From positions 7,693,677-7,757,676 of the forward strand of contig NC_053397.1 of the NCBI RefSeq assembly GCF_905171765.1: a stretch of DNA of 64,000 nucleotides. Direction: 5' to 3'. A program made the translations under genes and the position numbers. Positions 57,779 to 64,000 of the stretch are shown piece after piece (the first letter of the stretch is position 1; the number at the start of each line of letters is the position of its first letter). The stretch is from Bufo bufo (Eukaryota; Chordata; Amphibia; Anura; Bufonidae). Below the pieces are notes generated by a model that was not told the origin of the DNA, did no database searches, and saw only the letters and a list, made by a program, of their open reading frames with translations.

Positions 57779-58113
57779 GTATACTAATATAAAATGTATT
57801 ATTGAATTAAAAGTTTTTAAACATGCCCCCCTCACTCCTAATAGTACCGTATATCCTAATTGCTTCTGTATAATGCCGGCAGGCAGGCCGGGCGGGCGGC
57901 AGCGTAACTCCCTGATGTCACGTGCCTGCACCGCCTCCTTTATGAATGAAGCAGGCGGCGCAGGCAAGTGACGTCAGTGAGGGACGCGCGCGCCGGCCGC
58001 CCGGCCTGCCTGCCAGCATTATACAGAAGCAATTAGGATATACGGTACTATTAGGAGTGAGGGGGGCATGTTTAAAAACTTTTAATTCAATAATCCATTT
58101 TATATTTGTATAC
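57779..58113. repeat. 335-bp near-perfect palindrome
   Basis: The left arm starts GTATACTAATATAAAATG, the right arm ends CATTTTATATTTGTATAC. Between them TTGAATTAAAAG, CTAATTGCTTCTGTATAATG and CCGGCAGGCAGGCCGGGCGG occur on both arms, about 125 bases each with only a few mismatches. The centre (about 57905-57990) is less symmetric. Mirror-image frames on the two strands therefore translate to nearly the same peptide; they are not genes. Confidence 0.9.
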
Positions 58114-58154
58114 TGGGGCAGGGGCGGCGGCGGGGGGGGGGGGGGGCACACGGA

Positions 58155-58865
58155 ATCTGTGGATGGCACAGTTAAGGGGTGGGGGTCTGTGGATGGCACT
58201 GTTATGGGCTGGGGGGGTCTGTGGATGCCACTGTTATGGGGTGGGGGGTCTGTGGATGGCACATATATAACACTGCCATCCACGGATCCCCCCCCTGTAA
58301 CAGTGCCAGCCACAGATCCCCCCCCCTGTAACAGTTTCTGTCATCCACAGATCCCCCATAAGTGTCCGTCATCCACAGATCCCGCATAAGTGTCCGTCAT
58401 CCACAGATCCCCCCATAAGTGTCCGTCATCCACAGATCCCCCCATAAGTGTCCGTCATCCACAGATCCCCCCATAACAGTGTCCGTCATCCACAGATCCC
58501 CCATAACAGTGTCCGTCATCCACAGATCCCCCCATAAGTGTCCGTCATCCACAGATCCCCCCATAACAGTGTCCGTCATCCACAGATCCCCCCATAACAG
58601 TGTCGGTTATCCACAGATCCCCCCATAACAGTGTCCGTCATCCACAGATCCCCCATAACAGTGTCCGTCATCCACAGATCCCCCCATAACAGTGTCCGTC
58701 ATCCACAGATCCCCCCATAACAGTGTCCGTCATCCACAGATCCCCCATAACAGTGTCCGTCATCCACAGATCCCCCCCATAACAGTGTCCGTCATCCACA
58801 GATCCCCCCCATAACAGTGTCCGTCATCCACAGATCCCCCCATAACAGTGTCCGTCATCCACAGA
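58155..58865. repeat. 31-bp satellite with an orientation switch
   Basis: About three units read GTCTGTGGATGGCACTGTTA (58155-58265). Then the array flips at about 58268, and about 19 units read CCATAACAGTGTCCGTCATC plus CACAGATCCCC to 58865. A subset lacks AACA (CCCCATAAGTGTCC). The flip point ACATATATAACACTGCCATC can form a hairpin. Confidence 0.9.
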
Positions 58866-59217
58866 CCACCATTAGTTCCAAACCCACCAAAAGCACACCT
58901 TTTGGTTAAAAATGTTTTTTTTCTTATTTTCCTCCCCAAAAACCTAGGTGGTGTGTCTTATGGGCCGGTGCGTCTTATAGGGCGAAAAATACGGTAAACT
59001 CCAGGCTACCAGCCACAGACAATATAAGCACCTAGTGACCAAACCCAGCCAGGTAGTTAAACCCACAAGCACCAGACAGGGAAGGGAAACAAACCTTAAA
59101 GGAGAAGTGTACACACATGCTGCATAAACTACACGTTGCCCCAGGCAACCAGCATGCACGGTAAACATGTCATAGCAAACAACACAGAGACCGAGACACA
59201 GCCGTGACAGCTGCTCT

Positions 59218-59377
59218 CCGGTATGAGAACGGAATGCATTTTGGAGCACTCCGTTCTGTTCAGTTACGTTTTGTCCCCACTGACAATGAATGGTGACAAA
59301 AAGGAAGCGTTTTTTTCCGGTATTGAGACCCTATGAGGCTATGACGGATCTTAATTAACGCTAGTGTGAAAGTAGCC
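59218..59377. mobile_element. Harbinger-like MITE fragment
   Basis: The right end CTAGTGTGAAAGTAGCC is followed by TTA and complements the usual GGCTACTTTCACACTAG-type left end, which is missing. The 5' boundary is not defined. Confidence 0.5.
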
Positions 59378-59504
59378 TTAGATAACCTCCTGTTATAGAA
59401 CTGCATCAGCAGCACATCGCTCTGTGTTACAATGTTTCCATTAAATGTATCAATCTGGAAGATTTCCTAAACTGGATACAATTTGTAGCAAACTCTCAGG
59501 GCAG

Positions 59505-59565
59505 GCTGTGAGGGTTTTTTTTGGGAATTGTAGTTTTGCCACAGCTGGAGAGCCACAGGTTGTAG
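59505..59565. mobile_element. Fragment of the ACTACAACTC inverted-repeat family
   Basis: GGGAATTGTAGTTTTGCCAC followed by AGCTGGAGAGCCACAGGTT resembles one arm of the element at 39027-39145. Confidence 0.45.
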
Positions 59566-59596
59566 AGTATTTTTTCCTATGTACATATAATCCTTA

Positions 59597-60066
59597 GGCC
59601 TCTTTCCCATGACCCTATGGCTTTTTCAGTATCTATGGCTTTTTCAGTATTTTGCAGTCCGTTTTTCATGGATACGTTGCTCCGTTTTGTGTTTCCGTTC
59701 CGTTTTTCCGTATGGCATATACAGTATACAGTAATTACATAGAATAAATTGGGCTGGACACAAAATTTTCCATGAATGGTTCCGCAAAAACGGAACTGAT
59801 ATGGAAGACATACGGATGCATCGTATGTGTTCCGTTTTTTTTGTGGACCCATTAACTTGAATGGAGCCACAGAACGTGATTTGCGGCCAATATTTGGACA
59901 TGTTCTATCTTTCAATGGAACGGAAATACGGAAACGGAATGCCCATCGAGTACATTCCGTTTTTTTGCGGAACCATTGAAATGAATGGTTCCGTATACGG
60001 ACCGTATACAGAACGCAAAAAACGGCCCGTAAACGGAAAAAATAAAGCGGTTGTGTGAAAGAGGCC
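59597..60066. mobile_element. Harbinger-like MITE
   Basis: 470 bp, ends GGCCTCTTTCCCATGACC and GGTTGTGTGAAAGAGGCC, TTA on both sides (59594-59596, 60067-60069). The interior is the inverted counterpart of 32163-32575: GCGGAACCATTGAAATGAAT and GGTTCCGTATACGG are shared. Coding shadows inside are not genes. Confidence 0.85.
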
Positions 60067-60069
60067 TTA

Positions 60070-60392
60070 TAGTTTTAGATACTGAATTCCAGTGGGCCCG
60101 GACCTGCTGCGTCCTCCATGAGTGTCCCCTGGGGCCTCCCACTCTGTAGTCAGGTCCCACCTCTGGGATTTCGGCAGATACATCCGTCCCTGCCTATATT
60201 TCATGTGTCATTTACTAAGAGAAATATTTTATCATATTGATTTGATATTGTGGACTTTACTCAAAATTTTCGGAGATATAAAATATAATTTATTTCACCT
60301 GGGAAATTTCTGTAGAAGAGCGGATGGACCTGCGGGGCCCCTATAAATGTACTACGGTTCTATGCTACAGCCAGCTATGGTATGGTTATAAT
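60070..60392. other. Unassigned sequence
   Basis: Nothing recognised; ends at the hAT target duplication. Confidence 0.4.
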
Positions 60393-60871
60393 TAGTGTTG
60401 AGCGAATCGAAGTATCCAAAGGGAAAATTTGATTTGCCGCAAAGCTTTGTGGTAACGAATCAATTTTGGCCAAAATGGCGGTAAAAAATATCATACTCAC
60501 CTCATCCATTTGAGTGCGAAGAGGCCGCCGTGGCCATCTTGATTAAAGATCCCACAAGAAATCTTGTGCGTGGTGACATATGATGTCACCACCCAGGCAA
60601 ATGCACCACGAGAAATTTTGCATGGGATCTTCAATCAAGATGGCCATGGCGGCCTCTTTGCGCTCAAATGGATGAGGTGAGTATGATTTTTTTTTTATGA
60701 ATGTGGCATCTGAGGGGGTTCAATGACTGTGCAATCGCCGTTCCACATCATTGCGCCCACTACTTACAAATAAATGCACTTGGTGACTAAGTATTTTCTC
60801 GTGAAGCGAATTTCTTCGTGCAATTCAGTGAAGCAGCCGAATGGAAGTTTTCATAACTTCGCTCCTTTCCA
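60393..60871. mobile_element. Non-autonomous hAT element
   Basis: 479 bp. Left end TAGTGTTGAGCGAATCG, right end complement TGGAAAGGAGCGAAGTT. Perfect 8-bp duplication GTTATAAT (60385-60392 and 60872-60879). Same family as 36895-37450, reversed, with the same inner palindrome (CTCACCTCATCCATTTGAG and CTCAAATGGATGAGGTGAG; GGCCGCCGTGGCCATCTTGA mirrored). Confidence 0.9.
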
Positions 60872-60909
60872 GTTATAATACACAGATCAATAGACTTAGC
60901 CCACCAAAC

Positions 60910-61085
60910 TTAAAGGACCACTCCAGGAAATACTGATGCACCGTGTTATGCCTAATGTAGGGCCTGAGGGGTGGAGCATGACACAAAGAACACCAAACAG
61001 AGAATGTCAATCCTATTGTCCTTCCTCTCAGGCCCAGGGCAAGACATAACGCAAAGTATCAGACTTTCCTCAAATGTTCCTTTAA
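60910..61085. mobile_element. TTAA-ended short MITE
   Basis: 176 bp from TTAAAGGACCACTCCAGGAA to AAATGTTCCTTTAA. Inner arms GGGCCTGAGGGG and CTCTCAGGCCCAGG, and GTTATGCC/GACATAAC, pair loosely. Confidence 0.6.
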
Positions 61086-61507
61086 ATGGTGAATGCTGGA
61101 GCCGGTGGAAATGAATGGGGTTATTTAGGATTGACAGCCCCTTTAAATGAGCCATACAGAGGGGGAATTGCATATTCAGGGCCCCCCTCCCCCCTCTTTA
61201 TTTGGACAAAACTTTTTTTTTTCTGAAAGATTGTGAAGATCCATTGAAATAAATTGATGAAATTGATTACAGGAGGAACAGCGATATTTAATTCCCACTA
61301 CATCTTTGCTGTAGGAGAATTGAGCATTAAGTCCTCCCTATGATACCAGCAGGAACACTGGAAATCAGCAAATAGGAAAGGAGTTTGGACCAGAACAAAA
61401 ACTTGTAACAGCATGTAGAGTAACATTTTAATTGCTTGATTACATATAAAACAAAGAAAATATAGCAGCTTTGTAAATAGTGTTGATTTAAAATCAATGT
61501 GCATACA
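61086..61507. other. Unassigned sequence
   Basis: No coding or terminal-repeat signal seen. Confidence 0.4.
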
Positions 61508-61612
61508 GTAGCATTGAGCGAGCATGCTCGGCCGTACACAAGTTCGGCTCGAGCATCGCAGTGTTTGGCCAAATACCTTGTGTGCGATGCTTGAGTCAGT
61601 GTATCTAAATCC
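61508..61612. mobile_element. Relic hAT end sequence
   Basis: GCTCGGCCGTACACAAGTTC and GGCTCGAGCATCGC resemble the CGAGCA/TGCTCG-rich subterminal part of the hAT at 50145-52600 (right end CCGAGCATCGCGATGCTTGA). Only about 100 bases remain; no target duplication found. Confidence 0.45.
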
Positions 61613-61636
61613 AATTTAGCCTCTATTTCTGAAAAG

Positions 61637-61716
61637 ATTCAGCTGGGATTTGAACTCACAGCTTTCTACTGTACATTAGAGGCAAGGACTTTAACCACTC
61701 AGCTATAAAGCTGAAT
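61637..61716 (-). tRNA. tRNA-like Pol III unit (SINE head or tRNA pseudogene)
   Basis: On the minus strand the 80-base unit begins ATTCAGCT and ends AGCTGAAT, a perfect 8-bp closing stem. Box A TAGCTGAGTGG is at 61695-61705 and box B GAGTTCAAATCCC at 61645-61657, with correct order and spacing for a class II (Ser/Leu-like) tRNA. TTTT follows one base after the unit, a Pol III terminator. The D and anticodon arms do not fold cleanly, so I cannot read an anticodon. GAAAAG on both sides (61631-61636, 61731-61736) may be a short target duplication. A tRNA-derived SINE head is most likely. Confidence 0.6.
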
Positions 61717-61743
61717 GATAAACTGTGTCAGAAAAGCCTCATT

Positions 61744-62403
61744 GTCATGGGTAGAGTCACGGGAATCAAGATGGAGCGGAGGTGCCCCCCTGAGCTGCCA
61801 CCCGGTCCCCTGTCCCTGCCTACTTGCACCACCCGCCCTAGGTGACGGAGCGCAACTGGGCGACAGTCCCTAACCTACTAAGTGCAAGCAGAGAGAAAGA
61901 GACAGCAGGGAAGAGGACAGCCACAGAGAAGTTACAATAAGCGGACAAGAGGTAGAACAAAAACGGAAGGCGAGGCGGGTCAACTAGCTGAGGTCAGTCC
62001 AGGAGGTCACGTCAGAACAAGGGAAGAGGCAAAGACAAATCCGTAAACAAGCCGAGGTCAAAATCCGAGAGGTAGCGTCAAGGTACAGGGAGCAGGCAGA
62101 AGAGGTGTCAAGAGGCAGATCGAGGTTCAATTCCAGAGGTAGCTTAAGAACAATAAAGTACACAGCCTATAGGACGAAAATCACAGGCAACCTGTAGCCA
62201 GCAGGCCGCCTGTATTTATAGTGGGGAGTGAGGGTCATGTGACGTGACCAGCATCACATGACCGACAGACAAACAAGTTGAGCACCGAGTGATCAGCTCG
62301 GTGCTCAAGGCAGACTAGGAGCAGGGAACCTCCCAGCTAGTAAAGCCGCTGGCTTTGTCCAAAGAGCATTCCTCATGACTGAGGGCCCTCGTCTGTGTGG
62401 TAA
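61744..62403 (-). repeat. Probable solo LTR
   Basis: Minus-strand start TGTTACCACACAGACG, TATA box (ACTATAAATACAGG, plus-strand about 62210-62222), end CCATGACA. Two perfect hairpins lie upstream of the TATA box: GGTCATGTGA/TCACATGACC (62233-62242, 62254-62263), and TTGAGCACCGAG/CTCGGTGCTCAA (62278-62289, 62297-62308). No coding sequence. No target duplication was found, so the ends are provisional. Confidence 0.55.
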
Positions 62404-62664
62404 CAGGACAACGCTACAGTACACAATGCCCGCAGGACAAGGGACTTCTTCCAGGAGAATAACATCACTCTTTTGGGCCATCCTGCGTGTTCCCTTGATC
62501 TAAATCCAATTGAGAACCTTTGGGGATGGATGGCAAGGGAGGTTTACAAAAATGGAGAACAGTTCCAGACAGTAGATGGCCTTCGTGTGGCCGTCTTCAC
62601 CACTCGGAGAAATGTTCCCACTCACCTCATGGAAACGCTTGCATCAAGCATGCCGAAACAATAA
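62404..62664 (+). pseudogene. Tc1-like transposase, C-terminal part
   Basis: 87 in-frame codons from QDNATVHNARRTRDFFQ to SSMPKQ-stop, containing the second catalytic aspartate (QDNA) and the glutamate block SLDLNPIENLWGW, spaced as in DD34E. The SPDLNP proline is changed (SLDLNP). The N-terminal two thirds are missing, replaced by the LTR-like sequence at 61744-62403. Confidence 0.88.
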
Positions 62665-62924
62665 CGGCGGAGCTACTCATCACTGAGTTCATGTTTAGAA
62701 GTTGGATTTCTGTTTTGGGGGGATTTCTTTTTTTTTTGGAGGTGTGGTCCTAAACTTTTGATCAGCTGAAAAACAGCCTGTTTCAGTTTATTTGTTGTTT
62801 TCATTAAATTGAATGCTCAAAAAATGTTTTCTCTCCCTCCCATTTCTTCTTGTTGCATGTTGAAGCTCCACTTGGAACCTTGTTAGGATCCAGCCATGCT
62901 AAATGGGGTTTTTTGCCATTTTTA

Positions 62925-63691
62925 GGCCTCTTTCACACTTGCGTTGTCCGGATCCGGCGTGTACTCCACTTGCCGGAATTACACGCCGGATCCGGAAAAA
63001 CGCAAGTGTACTGAAAGCATTTGAAGACGGAGCCGTCTTCCAAATGCTTTCAGTGTTACTATGGCACGCAGGACGCTATTAAAGTCCTGGTTGCCATAGT
63101 AGGAGCGGGGATCGGGGGAGCGGTATACTTACAGTCTGTGCGGCTCCCGGGGCGCTCCAGAGTGACGTCAGAGCGCCCCATGCGCATGGATGACGTGTCC
63201 ATGTGATCACATGATCCATGCGCTTGGGGCGCCCTGACGTCACTCTGGAGCGCCCGGGGAGCCGCACGGACGGTAAGTATGCTGCTCCCCCGCTCCCCAC
63301 TACACTTTACCATGGCTGCCAGGACTTTAGCGTCCCGGCAGCCATGGTAACCACTCTGAAAAAGCTAAATGTCGGCTCCGGCAATGCGCCGAAACGACGT
63401 TTAGCTTAAGGCCGGATCCGGATCAATGCCTTTCAATGGGCATTAATTCCGGATCCGGCCTTGCGGCAAGTGTTCCGGATTTTTGGCCGGAGCAAAAAGC
63501 GCAGCATGCTGCGGTATTTTCTCCGGCCAAAAAACGTTCCGTTCCGGAACTGAAGACATCCTGATGCATCCTGAACGGATTTCTCTCCATTCAGAATGCA
63601 TTAGGATAAAACTGATCAGGATTCTTCCGGCATAGAGCCCCGACGACGGAACTCTATGCCGGAAGAAAAGAACGCAAGTGTGAAAGAGCCC
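62925..63691. mobile_element. Harbinger-like MITE with a large foldback centre
   Basis: 767 bp, ends GGCCTCTTTCACACTTGCG and CGCAAGTGTGAAAGAGCCC, TTA on both sides (62922-62924, 63692-63694). Centre: GGGGCGCTCCAGAGTGACGT (about 63150) pairs with ACGTCACTCTGGAGCGCCCG (about 63237), extended outwards by GCCGCAC/GTGCGGC-type arms and inwards by ATGCGCATGGAT/ATCCATGCGC around TGATCACA. CCGGATCCGG words flank both sides. No transposase. Confidence 0.88.
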
Positions 63692-63725
63692 TTAAAGTGG
63701 TCTTAAACTTTTGATCAGGACTGTA

Positions 63726-64000
63726 TATACAGTATATATATAGAGAGAGAGAGATGAAAAACGGACATGTCCCTACATGGACATGCGCACACACAGTATT
63801 GTGAGGCTCTTTCCTATTGTAAAATGGCCGACTGAGCGGCCTAGCATTAGTGTGCATGCTCCCGCAACGACATGTGATGATGTCATGCCGTGGTCTTGAC
63901 GCAACTTGGCGCTTGCGCAGTGCTCTCATCGGAACGCCGGATTCGGCGGGGCTTGGCGTGTGTGGCACAGAGGACAACATTGGGTATGTCACCGCTCCCT
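63726..64000. other. Unassigned sequence at the window end
   Basis: Short TATA and GAGA runs, then GC-richer DNA with ACATGTGATGATGTCATGCC. No gene recognised. Confidence 0.4.

Larger units (their letters stand above)
57567..58994. mobile_element. TA-flanked inverted-repeat element with internal satellite
   Basis: Ends CCGTATTTTTCGCCCCATAA and, inverted, CCGTATTTTTCGCCCTATAA, extended by AAGACGCAC; TA on each side (57565-57566, 58995-58996). 1.43 kb, no transposase. Target and ends suggest a Tc1/mariner-class MITE. It contains a 335-bp palindrome (57779-58113) and a 31-bp array (58155-58865). Confidence 0.8.
62404..63722 (+). mobile_element. 5'-truncated Tc1 element containing a nested MITE
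   Basis: Coding end at 62664, then 3' flank with GTGGTCCTAAACTTTTGATCA. After the nested MITE the right terminal repeat resumes (GTGGTCTTAAACTTTTGATC, AGGACTG) and ends before TA at about 63722-63723. The doubled TGATCA word marks the inner repeat near 62760 and the outer one near 63712. Confidence 0.75.

Overview
This is vertebrate nuclear DNA, most likely from a large-genome anuran amphibian (frog or toad). I infer this from the mix of repeat families: CR1/L2-type and Tx1-type LINEs, a Gmr1-like Ty3/gypsy element, a Penelope-like element, Tc1/mariner elements, hAT elements with TAGNGNTGAGCG-like ends, and many short Harbinger-like and TTAA-ended MITEs. I see no intact host protein-coding gene. 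Almost every open reading frame is a transposon gene, a transposon fossil, or a chance frame inside a tandem array.

Layout. 1-1665: a CR1/L2-type LINE with reverse transcriptase, split by a 396-bp MITE. 1.66-2.47 kb: two minisatellites. 3.18-6.35 kb, minus strand: a decayed gypsy-class element with its integrase remnant upstream of reverse transcriptase, the Gmr1 order. 6.35-12.1 kb: an LTR element with a primer-binding site and gag (coiled coil, two CCHC knuckles) but no visible pol. 12.14-21.9 kb, minus strand: one Tx1-like LINE ORF1, containing nine in-frame 27-residue repeats, cut in two by a 7.24-kb hAT element that has a perfect 8-bp target duplication. The hAT carries a MITE, a Tc1 fragment and several tandem arrays, one made of repeated hairpins.

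21.9-29.8 kb: a roughly 130-copy 35/36-bp satellite, interrupted by a 1.8-kb solo LTR and by a complete Tc1 element with an open 341-residue DD34E transposase, the most intact gene here. 29.8-43.5 kb: lower-repeat DNA with CNE-like segments, among them an octamer (POU-site) cluster at 35.98-36.01 kb, plus scattered MITEs and a Penelope-like C-terminal fragment. 43.5-48.1 kb: a 50-bp satellite split by a hAT element. 50.1-52.6 kb: a hAT element retaining a BED zinc finger. 53.0-56.7 kb: two head-to-tail copies of one repeat, one with a hAT insertion and one with a solo LTR, so each shows the other's empty site. 57.6-59.0 kb: a TA-flanked element with a 335-bp palindrome and a satellite that flips orientation. 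59.2-64 kb: MITEs, a tRNA-like Pol III unit, a solo LTR and a Tc1 fragment with a nested MITE.

The nesting gives a relative history: LINEs and arrays are oldest, hAT and LTR insertions came next, and the Tc1 in the satellite and several MITEs with perfect target duplications are the youngest. All family names come from motif recognition; none was confirmed by a database search.
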